DNA from: Bacillus sp. B-jedd
GTDB taxonomy: Bacteria > Bacillota > Bacilli > Bacillales > Cytobacillaceae
Assembly (NCBI RefSeq): GCF_000821085.1
Contig: NZ_CCXR01000001.1
Location: 2,253,001 to 2,317,000, forward strand
DNA: 64,000 nucleotides
Direction: 5' to 3'
In this document: positions 25,842 through 33,476 of the stretch, piece by piece
Layout of the letters: every line of letters begins with the position of its first letter
How positions within the stretch are numbered: position 1 is the first letter of the stretch
Notes under the pieces: model-generated
Database searches by the model: none
Told to the model about the DNA's origin: nothing
Seen by the model: the letters and a program-made list of their open reading frames with translations, nothing else
Program-made: the position numbers and the translations under genes

Positions 25842-27329
25842 ATGATTCAAGGGAAAAAACAGGTTCTCATTCAAACAAGCAGCTTGCTCGCAGGCTTTAT
25901 GATTTGGGCTCTAATCTCAGCACTTATGCCATTCATAAAAAATGATTTATCTATTTCTTCCGCCTATACCGCTTGGATTATTGCGTTTCCAATATTTTTT
26001 GGTTCAATTTTCCGGATTCCAGCTGGCTATTTTACAGAACGATATGGTGCAAGAAAAGTATTTGCCATTAGTTTTATCTTGCTAATTATCCCAATACTGA
26101 TGATCACTAAGGCTGAATCTGCGAGCCTGCTGTTAGTGGCAAGCATGTTGCTAGGAATAGGGGGAAGCATATTTCCAGTTGGTACAACTTCCCTGCCAAA
26201 ATACTTTTCCGAAAACAGACATGGAGCTGTCAACGGCCTATATGGGATTGGAAAAGCGGGAACCGCGATTACAGCCTTTCTTGCCCCAGTACTTGCTTCG
26301 GGTTACGGCTGGAGAGACACTGTGGAGGGCTTTCTTATTCTTGCAGCCATATTTGCCGTAATCAATCTTTTATTCGGGGATAAAAAGGAAAGAAAGGTTA
26401 ATGAAACCATCTTGACCCAGGTCCAAAAGGTTTATAAAAATAAAAAACTTTGGCTTCTTTGCACTTTCTATTTTTTAACTTTTGGTTCATTCATTGCTTT
26501 CTCAGCCTATCTGCCCATTTTCCTAGTTAATTATTTTGAGCTGCCTCCAATGGATGCAGGCGTGCGTACAGCTATATTTATTGTTCTTTCGCTTTTATTC
26601 AGGATTTCCGGCGGTTGGTTTTCGGACAAAATCAATCCTTACTCTGTCCTAGTTATCGCTTTTGCCGGCCTCAGTTTTGCAGGAGTACTTTTATCCTTTA
26701 CCCCTTCCTTGCCTATATTTTCATTTGGCTGCCTATTAGTTGCCGTAAGTTCGGGTCTTGGGAGTGGAACAGTTTTCAAACTTGTTCCACTATACTTTTT
26801 TAAACAGGCCGGCATAGTAAATGGTCTTGTAACGGCATTGGGCACTTTGGGCGGTTTTTTTCCTCCTCTCCTCGCTGGGGCGGCTTATCATTTGACTGGC
26901 CACTATTCAATCGGGTTTATGGCCTTATCCCAGACTGCGCTTGCATGCCTGATCCTTTCGGTATGGACTTATTACAACGAGAAAAAAAGCATTTCGGAAC
27001 AAATCATTCATCACCATGATGACGGTATTACCGTAACGGATGCGGACGGAATCATATTAAAAGTAAATCCGGCTTTTACACGGATAACAGGATATTCGAT
27101 GGCAGAGGTGAAAGGCAAGACACCGAGCGTCCTTCAGTCAGGTGAACATGATAATGATTTTTATCGGAGAATGTGGTTTAGCCTTAAAACCGATGGGAAA
27201 TGGGAGGGTTTGATTTGGAACAAACGAAAAAATGGGGAGATTTATCAGGAGCATCTAACGATAAAAGCTGTTAAAGATGCCATGGGAGAAACTAAAAATT
27301 ATATAGGGATTTTTCGTGAAACAAATTGA
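25842..27329 (+). CDS. NarK-type MFS transporter fused to a C-terminal PAS domain
   Basis: A 495-residue protein. Residues about 1-385 form a 12-helix MFS carrier of the nitrate/nitrite porter type (FRIPAGYFTERYGARKVF motif A; NGLYGIGKAGTAITAF and VSSGLGSGTVFKLVP glycine-rich segments). Residues about 385-495 are a complete PAS plus PAC domain (GITVTDADGIILKVNPAF, ITGYSMAEVKGK, WEGLIWNKRKNGE, YIGIFRETN). Both parts lie in one frame with no stop. A PAS sensor on a carrier suggests gating or signalling by redox, haem or ligand. The substrate is inferred from resemblance to NarK and from narK 440 bp downstream. Confidence 0.8.
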   Translation: MIQGKKQVLIQTSSLLAGFMIWALISALMPFIKNDLSISSAYTAWIIAFPIFFGSIFRIPAGYFTERYGARKVFAISFILLIIPILMITKAESASLLLVASMLLGIGGSIFPVGTTSLPKYFSENRHGAVNGLYGIGKAGTAITAFLAPVLASGYGWRDTVEGFLILAAIFAVINLLFGDKKERKVNETILTQVQKVYKNKKLWLLCTFYFLTFGSFIAFSAYLPIFLVNYFELPPMDAGVRTAIFIVLSLLFRISGGWFSDKINPYSVLVIAFAGLSFAGVLLSFTPSLPIFSFGCLLVAVSSGLGSGTVFKLVPLYFFKQAGIVNGLVTALGTLGGFFPPLLAGAAYHLTGHYSIGFMALSQTALACLILSVWTYYNEKKSISEQIIHHHDDGITVTDADGIILKVNPAFTRITGYSMAEVKGKTPSVLQSGEHDNDFYRRMWFSLKTDGKWEGLIWNKRKNGEIYQEHLTIKAVKDAMGETKNYIGIFRETN

Positions 27330-27336
27330 ATATCCA

Positions 27337-27373
27337 TAAAAAAAGTGCTGCCATATGAGCAGCACTTTTTTTA
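27337..27373. terminator. Bidirectional terminator
   Basis: A perfect AAAAAAAGTGCTG / CAGCACTTTTTTT hairpin between the fusion transporter gene and the convergent 48-aa gene. Confidence 0.8.
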
Positions 27374-27382
27374 TGCTTTTAT

Positions 27383-27529
27383 TTACCTGGCAGCCCTGTT
27401 TTTGAAAAAATTGAAAATAAACAGGACAACTGCTGCTACTAAAAGGATATGAACTAGCCCGCCTGCAACTTTAAAGACCAATCCCAAAACCCAAAATAAT
27501 ACAAGTAGTCCAATAATGGTCCATAACAT
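27383..27529 (-). CDS. Lmo0937-family small membrane protein (DUF5670-like), 48 aa
   Basis: The peptide begins MLWTIIGLLVLFWVLGLVF and ends FFKNRAAR: two hydrophobic helices with a Gly-Gly turn. This is the wording of the widespread lmo0937 family of tiny membrane proteins, some of which are envelope-stress genes; function unknown. AAGGAAG precedes the ATG at 27529. Confidence 0.8.
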   Translation of the reverse strand: MLWTIIGLLVLFWVLGLVFKVAGGLVHILLVAAVVLFIFNFFKNRAAR

Positions 27530-27671
27530 GGCAATCTTCCTTTCTATCTGTTTGCAACTAGTTTACCCATTCTCAGCCTAAGAAAAACTAATGTTTTTAG
27601 TAATCGAAATTTAGTATGTTTTTTACAACTTTTTGAACAGAGTCCCCTTTTCACAAATCCTTCAAAAATAG

Positions 27672-27714
27672 AGTGACGAAAATCACATTTAAGATGATAA
27701 CATCACCTTATCAT
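27672..27714 (+). promoter_or_regulatory. FNR box and -10 element of narK
   Basis: AGTGA-N6-TCACA (27672-27687) is a near-perfect match to the TGTGA-N6-TCACA palindrome of Bacillus Fnr. A TATCAT -10 (27709-27714) puts the start near 27721, so the palindrome is centred at about -41.5, the usual position for an FNR-activated promoter. Fnr itself is encoded at 38361 in this window. Confidence 0.7.
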
Positions 27715-27768
27715 TACATTAACAGCACCAACTTAGTGATAAATCGATTTTCGGAAGGGGTAAAAAAG

Positions 27769-29064
27769 ATGGCGCGAATTAATTATTGGAATCCTGAGGA
27801 TGAACAGTTTTGGAAAAAGGAAGGAAAAAAACACAGTAAGAGAAATTTATGGATTTCTGTTCCTTCACTCATGCTGGCCTTTATCGTTTGGCAAATCTGG
27901 TCGGTCGTTGCAGTCCGGCTCAATGACATTGGCTTCAGTTTTACTGATGAACAGCTATTTACACTCGCTGCAATCCCTGGACTTGTAGGGGCGACCTTAA
28001 GATTTGTTTACACGTTTGCCGTAGGAAAAATAGGGGGCAAAAACTGGACTGTTATTTCTACAGCAGTGCTTGCAATCCCGGCCGTTGGAATTGGAATCGC
28101 TGTTCAAAATCCTGATACACCGTTTTCTATCATGCTGCTTCTTGCCGCGCTATGCGGATTGGGAGGAGGAAACTTTTCCTCTTCAACGGCGAACATTTCC
28201 TTCTTCTTCCCTAAGAAAGAAAAAGGAACTGCCCTTGGAATCAATGGTGGGCTTGGAAATATGGGCGTTTCTGTTGTCCAATTCATTACCCCGCTGGTCA
28301 TCACTTCAGGAACCTTTGCTCTTGTGGGTGGTTCTCAGTCATTGCCGGACGGATCACAGGTTTATCTACAAAACGCAGCTTTTATTTGGGTAATCCCAAT
28401 TGTAATTATGACAATCGCCGCCTATTTTGGAATGGATAATCTTCCAACTGCCAAACAGTCCGTATCAGAGCAGTTTGTAATTGTTAAAAGAAAACACACA
28501 TGGATCATGACAGTTTTATATATTGCAACTTTCGGTTCATTCATTGGATATTCGGCCGCATTCCCATTATTGCTGAAATCCCAATTCCCGCAGCATGTGT
28601 CTTTGGCTTTCCTTGGAGCTTTGCTTGCGGCTTCCGCAAGACCTGTAGGCGGTTGGATTGCCGATAAGCTTGGTGGGGCCAGAGTGACCGCTTACGTTCT
28701 TATCGTTCAGGCAATTGGAGCTATGGGAGTTATTTTCTTCCTTGGTGAAAAGCAGTTTTCAGGCTTCCTTGCTTCTTTCCTGGTTTTGTTCGTCGCATCT
28801 GGAATAGGTTCAGGTTCAACCTTCCAAATGATACCCGGGATTTTTATCCCGAAAGAAGCTGCTCCGGTTCTTGGTTTCACTGCGGCATTCGCTGCATACG
28901 GATCATTTTTCATTCCGAAATTATTTGGATGGTCAGTAAACACCACAGGGACACCTATTACGGCATTCTACTTCTTTATTGGTTTCTATGTGATCTCATT
29001 CGTTTTGAACTGGTTCTTTTACCAAAGAAAGAGCGCTGCCGTCCTTATGAAACAAGCATCCTAG
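27769..29064 (+). CDS. narK: Nitrate/nitrite MFS transporter
   Basis: A 431-residue 12-helix carrier of the nitrate/nitrite porter family. It contains the two nitrate signature segments (CGLGGGNFSSSTANISFFFP and ASGIGSGSTFQMIPGIF) plus GFTAAFAAYGSFFIPK. These Bacillus NarK proteins export nitrite during nitrate respiration. The ATG at 27769 follows GGAAGGGG; upstream in-frame starts overlap the FNR promoter and are rejected. An FNR box at -41.5 implies anaerobic induction. No nitrate reductase genes are in the window. Confidence 0.9.
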   Translation: MARINYWNPEDEQFWKKEGKKHSKRNLWISVPSLMLAFIVWQIWSVVAVRLNDIGFSFTDEQLFTLAAIPGLVGATLRFVYTFAVGKIGGKNWTVISTAVLAIPAVGIGIAVQNPDTPFSIMLLLAALCGLGGGNFSSSTANISFFFPKKEKGTALGINGGLGNMGVSVVQFITPLVITSGTFALVGGSQSLPDGSQVYLQNAAFIWVIPIVIMTIAAYFGMDNLPTAKQSVSEQFVIVKRKHTWIMTVLYIATFGSFIGYSAAFPLLLKSQFPQHVSLAFLGALLAASARPVGGWIADKLGGARVTAYVLIVQAIGAMGVIFFLGEKQFSGFLASFLVLFVASGIGSGSTFQMIPGIFIPKEAAPVLGFTAAFAAYGSFFIPKLFGWSVNTTGTPITAFYFFIGFYVISFVLNWFFYQRKSAAVLMKQAS

Positions 29065-29072
29065 ATTCTAAG

Positions 29073-29101
29073 AAAAAAACCGCCAGCTGGCGGTTTTTTT
29101 T
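29073..29101. terminator. Bidirectional terminator between narK and LysM gene
   Basis: AAAAAAACCGCC-AGCT-GGCGGTTTTTTTT hairpin between the two convergent genes. Confidence 0.85.
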
Positions 29102-29908
29102 CTATTGAAGGATAGTTACTTTCACTGTCCTTCTTCCCCATTTTAAGGCTTCTTCCTTCGAAGGGATGAAAATATCAATTTTATTCCCTTTGATGGCGCC
29201 CCCTGTATCTCCAGCAATTGCATGTCCGTAGCCTTCTACATAAACTTTAGTTCCAAGCGGAATAATGGAAGGGTCTACTGAAATGACCTTCATACCCGGA
29301 TTATTTTTTAAGTTTATACCAGTTGCTGTCACTCCTGAACAGCCTTTGCATGAAGCCGTATAGGCAGTGGCGCTCACTGTCAGCACTTTCCCTTTTACTT
29401 GTGCGGCAGCAGGTTTGTTAACCTGGCCGGCTGCCGGGGAAGACGGCGCGTTTGATACTGCTTTCACTTTCTTCACCGGGTTCTCTTTAGGAATCCTCAC
29501 GGTCTTGCCAGATTTAATTGTTTTGACAGGTACTGACTCAGTAGAAGCAACCTTTGGTCCGCTAACTGATAACAAAGCACCTGGAATAATTAAATCATCC
29601 GTAAGTTTGTTCCAACCTTTAAGATCCTCGACGGAAATATCGTTTTCACGGGCGATTTCCCACAAGGTATCCCCACTCTTTACCTCATAAAGCTTTTCAG
29701 GATTAATGGTAAGTGTGGAACCCGCAAAAATGGTGTCTGAAGTTAAACCGTTCAATGCCATAATATTTTCAATTGTAGTGTTATGTACATTTGCCAGTTT
29801 GGATAGTGTGTCCCCATAATTAACTTCGATTTCCTCGGCTTGCGCGTTGGCGCCGACTGTAGTAGAGAGTGCAGCCGCCATGATCAATGTTCCAAATGTT
29901 TTTTTCAA
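29102..29908 (-). CDS. Secreted cell-wall protein: two LysM domains + 3D domain (YocH-like)
   Basis: A 268-residue exported protein: signal peptide (cleavage near ANAQA), two LysM peptidoglycan-binding repeats (about 26-68 and 72-115, each with YGDTLSKLA or SGDTLWEIA), a Lys/Pro/Ala-rich linker, and a C-terminal 3D domain with GDTGGAIKGNKIDIF, the three-aspartate lytic transglycosylase-like fold. B. subtilis YocH has this layout and is a WalKR-controlled peptidoglycan hydrolase. A TTGGTA/TAAGAT promoter with a 16-bp spacer lies upstream. TGTAAA half-sites are present but not at the WalR spacing. Confidence 0.88.
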   Translation of the reverse strand: MKKTFGTLIMAAALSTTVGANAQAEEIEVNYGDTLSKLANVHNTTIENIMALNGLTSDTIFAGSTLTINPEKLYEVKSGDTLWEIARENDISVEDLKGWNKLTDDLIIPGALLSVSGPKVASTESVPVKTIKSGKTVRIPKENPVKKVKAVSNAPSSPAAGQVNKPAAAQVKGKVLTVSATAYTASCKGCSGVTATGINLKNNPGMKVISVDPSIIPLGTKVYVEGYGHAIAGDTGGAIKGNKIDIFIPSKEEALKWGRRTVKVTILQ

Positions 29909-30134
29909 GTCGATTCCTCCCTTAGTTTTTTGAAGCTAACACTGTAAATCTTAGCATGTAAAAATAAAATACCAAGAACAGAGGGATGTTAATTGAGTAA
30001 CAACAATGACGGGAATTTTACGTTTCGATAACTAATTTTTTGAATTTTTAAAAAGCAGTAGTTTAAATAATGGGATTTTTAGCGGCTAAAATAAAGTTTT
30101 TGTGGGTAATGGAATTTTTAAGGAGGTTTTCAAA

Positions 30135-31133
30135 ATGAGGAACAAACTATATTTTTATCTATTAATTATCGGCGTAGCCGCTACTCCGCTTCTTACGGAG
30201 GCTCATGTAAAATGGTTCACCGAGGCTGTACCCGAAAAAGCGGCCATTGAAGATATTCTTTCACCCGTCTTCATCTCTGTCTCGATTGGCGTTGCCTTAA
30301 TACTGGCCGCGCTTCCTCAGCTGCTCCCATGGATGATGAAATGGAAGCCTTTCGAAAAAATAGACAGCCGTCTTGATGGGTTACGAAAGTACTCACGCTT
30401 AATCTTGAAGTATGGGACTGCGGCAGCTTTAATCATTCAAGTCGTAATGGGAACTATTTTTGCTCCTGAAATTCACCTGCCTTCCATGGAGGTAACCGTG
30501 CTTGCATGGCTTTCGATTGGGCTATTGCTCATCCCTCACCATTATGCAACAAAAGCAGGGGCTCTGATTTTATTCGGAATATTTGTCTATCTTACTCCTT
30601 TACATGGTGTATTTCATATGCTGGATTATGGTTTCTATCTGGCTGTTATCTTTGTACTGCTAATTGGCAGTACAAGGTTGGAGCAATGGGGTTTCCCTTT
30701 CTTATACTTAGGCACAGGCCTTTCCCTTTGCTGGGTTGCAGTGGAAAAATGGGTTTTTCCGGGTCTTTCCTTGGATATCATCGCCCATCATCATGTTCCG
30801 ACCTTTGGATTTTCACCAGGGATTTTTATTTTGCTAAGTGCCTTTATTGAATTCGTTGTCGGTTATCTTTTAATCGTTGGCGTTCTAAATCGATTGCTGG
30901 CCTTCATATTAACAATTATCTTTATCTTAACGACTACATTATTTGGCTGGCTCGAACTTGCTGGGCATTTTATCATCCATATCATTCTTGCTATTTTTAT
31001 CATCGAAGGAGTGTCGTTTTATAAACCTCCTATCTCGATACATAAGACCGTTGCAGATCAAGTTGTTTTTGTTTTCTTGAACTTTATATTCGTATTGGCG
31101 ACATTTGTACTGATTTATTACCGCTTTGCGTGA
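30135..31133 (+). CDS. DoxX-like polytopic membrane protein with AHVKWF motif
   Basis: A 332-residue protein with a possible N-terminal signal or first helix followed by EAHVKWFTEAVP, and about eight further membrane helices (HGVFHMLDYGFY, ALIIQVVMGTIF, LSAFIEFVVGYLLIVGVLNRLLAF). The AHVKWF motif right after the first helix and the scattered His residues recall DoxX-related quinol-side membrane proteins. This assignment is tentative. AAGGAGG precedes the ATG at 30135. It sits between narK and the formate dehydrogenase, so a redox role is a guess from context. Confidence 0.6.
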   Translation: MRNKLYFYLLIIGVAATPLLTEAHVKWFTEAVPEKAAIEDILSPVFISVSIGVALILAALPQLLPWMMKWKPFEKIDSRLDGLRKYSRLILKYGTAAALIIQVVMGTIFAPEIHLPSMEVTVLAWLSIGLLLIPHHYATKAGALILFGIFVYLTPLHGVFHMLDYGFYLAVIFVLLIGSTRLEQWGFPFLYLGTGLSLCWVAVEKWVFPGLSLDIIAHHHVPTFGFSPGIFILLSAFIEFVVGYLLIVGVLNRLLAFILTIIFILTTTLFGWLELAGHFIIHIILAIFIIEGVSFYKPPISIHKTVADQVVFVFLNFIFVLATFVLIYYRFA

Positions 31134-31159
31134 TGCGGCAAAAACGCCCAAAAATAATT

Positions 31160-31187
31160 AAAGGAGCAGAAATGATCTGCTCCTTTA
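31160..31187. terminator. Terminator between convergent genes
   Basis: TAAAGGAGCAG / CTGCTCCTTTA hairpin with A/T flanks, between the membrane protein gene and fdhF. Confidence 0.7.
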
Positions 31188-31192
31188 TGCTT

Positions 31193-33250
31193 TTACAGCG
31201 ATTCGATTGACACTGCACATGCTTTATATTCAGCTGTTCCTGAAATTGGATCATATTCGTTCAGTGTCAGGACATTCGTTGGTGTTTCATGCCAGTGGAA
31301 ACTCATAAATACAAGACCCGGCACGACCTGTTCGGTTATTTTGCATTTAACGGTCAATTCACCGCGGCGTGATTTAACCTTGACCAATTCACCGTTTTCA
31401 ATGCCGAGTTTTTCTGCATCTGAAGGATGAATATCCAACGTCTCCTCCGTTTGCCTGATTTTCACTCCCGAAGCGTAGTATCGGGTTTGTGTATGGGTAT
31501 TATACGACTCATATCTTCTGCCTGTTGTCAGGGTAAAAGGATACTCTTCGTCAGGCATTTCCAGTGGAGCGGTATATTCAACCGGGACAAATGGCGATTT
31601 GCGCTCTGTTTGTTCACTCGAATGAAACCTTTCATGCATGATCAATGTACCAGGATGGGTTTCGTCCGGGCATGGGTAATGGACGGAGTAATCTTTATCC
31701 AGACGCGAATACGAGATTCCACCATACATCTCCCACGCCAGCTTCCTTACTTCATTCCAAATTTCTTCGCTGTTATTATAGTTCATCGGGTAGCCCATCA
31801 TAGTTGAAAGCTCACAAAGTATTTCCCAGTCCTCTTTTGTTTCCGGATGAGCTTCCACAGCTTTACGCACTCTTTGGATCCTTCTGTCAGTATTAGTGAA
31901 AGTGCCATCCACCTCTCCCCAGGAGCGGGCCGGAAGAACAACATCCGCGAACTCAGCAGTTTCTGTCAGAAAAATATCCTGCACGATAAGCAAATCCAAT
32001 TTTTCAAGCAAAACTTTTGTGTGGTTCATATGGACATCGGCAAGAAGCGGGTTTTCGCCAATGACATATATAGCTTTAATTTCACCTGTTTCAATTTTAT
32101 CGAATGTCCGTGTTTGTGTATCGCCGGCATTGGGATTAAGAGTGACGCCCCATTCTTTTTCATATCTTTCCCGGTACTCGGCATTTGCCAGGCTCATCGC
32201 CCCGGCCAGTTGGTTTGGCAGGCAGCCCATATCGCCGGCGCCTTGAACGTTATTTTGGCCCCTCAGAGGCATGATGCCGCTTCCTTCCTTGCCGATATTC
32301 CCTGTCAGCAAAGCCAGATTGGCGATATCAAAGACATTATTTACGCCGCAATGATGCTCGGTAATCCCGAGAGTATAAGCAATCATCGCTCCGCTCGCAG
32401 ATGCGTATTCCCTAGCAGTTGCGACAATATCTTCTGCCGGGACTCCGGTGATGGAAGCGGAATATTCAGGCGTATATAACTCAACCCGTTTTTTTAGCAC
32501 CTCGAAATCGTCTGTATGTCGAAGGATAAATTCTGTGCTGTATAGCTTTTCTTTTAGAATTACATGAATAAAAGCATTAATGAGAGCAATATCGGAACCG
32601 ACATTTATTTGAAGATGCCGGTGGGCAAATTTCGTCATATCGATTTTCCTCGGGTCAATGACGATCATCTTCAGTCCGGATTTTATTGCCTTTTTAATAC
32701 GATTCGCAATGATTGGATGTGCCTCGCTCGTATTCGATCCCATCAGTAAAAGAACTTCTGCCTTGTCGAAATCATCAAGTGTGTTCGTAGGGAAACCGCT
32801 TCCAAAAACAGTTGCCAGACCGGCAACGCTAGGAGCGTGTCAAGTACGGTTGCATCCGTCAATATTATTGCTGCCTATAACAGTCCTCATGAATTTTTGC
32901 GTGACATAATTGGATTCATTCGTTGTTCTTGCACAAGCAAACATTGAAATGGCTTCCGGGCCAAATTTTGATTTGATGGAACCGAGCTTTCCAGTGATGA
33001 AATTTAAAGCTTCCTCCCATGTAGCGGGTACAAGCTGGCCGTTTTTCCTCATTAAAGGTGAATTCAGCCTTTTTGGAGAATGGACATATTCGTACCCAAA
33101 CGAACCCTTGACACACGTCTGACCCTTGTTGACAGGCGCTTCCTTATCGCCGCGGATTTTGACTATTTTATTGTCCTGTACTTCCAGGACAAGCCCGCAA
33201 CCGGTACCGCAATATCCGCATACCGTTTTAACCAGATTTGCTTCTCCCAA
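31193..33250 (-). CDS. fdhF: Formate dehydrogenase catalytic subunit, selenocysteine-containing (UGA readthrough)
   Basis: A 685-residue molybdopterin oxidoreductase if the in-frame TGA at 32842-32840 is read as selenocysteine (residue 137). Without readthrough the frame splits into two pieces in the same phase. N-terminal [4Fe-4S] cysteines are CGYCGTGC plus a later TCVKGSFG. The TGA falls in NRT-U-HAPSVAGLA, matching E. coli FDH-H VUHGPSVAG with the catalytic His next to Sec. Mo-bis-MGD segments follow (TYTLGITEHHCGVNN-type, PLRGQNNVQGAGDMG, ENPLLADVHM) and the C-terminal cap domain (LTTGRRYESYNTHTQTRY). The start is TTG 33250 behind GGGGGGAG. It lacks the long N-terminal ferredoxin extension of B. 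subtilis YrhE/YjgC, and no hydrogenase or electron partner is adjacent. It oxidises formate, the product of the pflB enzyme in this window. Confidence 0.92.
32811..32842 (-). promoter_or_regulatory. Bacterial SECIS element directing Sec insertion at the UGA
   Basis: On the minus strand the TGA (32842-32840) is followed after 12 bases by a perfect 6-bp stem GTTGCC / GGCAAC with apical loop GGTCT (32821-32817). The loop starts 18 bases after the UGA. The E. coli fdhF SECIS has the same GGUCU loop at the same distance, the part contacted by SelB. Confidence 0.9.
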
Positions 33251-33408
33251 TTTTCTCCCCCCTATTAATAACATAAAGCCTGATATAACCATATTAATTC
33301 ATTTTTGCTGCCGCTTGTGAAGAGATTACTACATTATTTTGACAGCATTATGAAAAATACATTAAATACTTTCTATTACTAATCTACTTTATTCGAAAAA
33401 CAAACTGC

Positions 33409-33424
33409 TATGATGGTTATCACT
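33409..33424. promoter_or_regulatory. Degenerate FNR-like palindrome upstream of fdhF
   Basis: AGTGATAACCATCATA (minus strand) keeps GTGA-N6-TCA of the FNR site but not the final C. It lies about 165 bp before the fdhF start, in the only gap where its promoter can be. Weak on sequence alone. Confidence 0.3.
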
Positions 33425-33441
33425 ATATAGAAAGACCACAG

Positions 33442-33469
33442 AAAAAGGAGGGATTTCTCCCTCCTTTTA
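33442..33469 (-). terminator. Intrinsic terminator after the sensor kinase gene
   Basis: AAAAGGAGGGA / TCCCTCCTTTTT hairpin with T tract on the minus strand. It separates the kinase gene from fdhF. Confidence 0.75.
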
Positions 33470-33476
33470 TGTTGAA

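Noticed and set aside
29941..29965. WalR box upstream of the LysM-3D gene
   Set aside because: Two TGTAAA half-sites are present but separated by 8 rather than 5 bases and on the strand opposite to the gene.
32840..32842. TGA in fdhF as a nonsense mutation splitting a pseudogene
   Set aside because: The phase is kept across it, the residue position equals the catalytic Sec/Cys site, and a SECIS-like hairpin follows at the canonical distance. No other decay is visible in the 685 codons.
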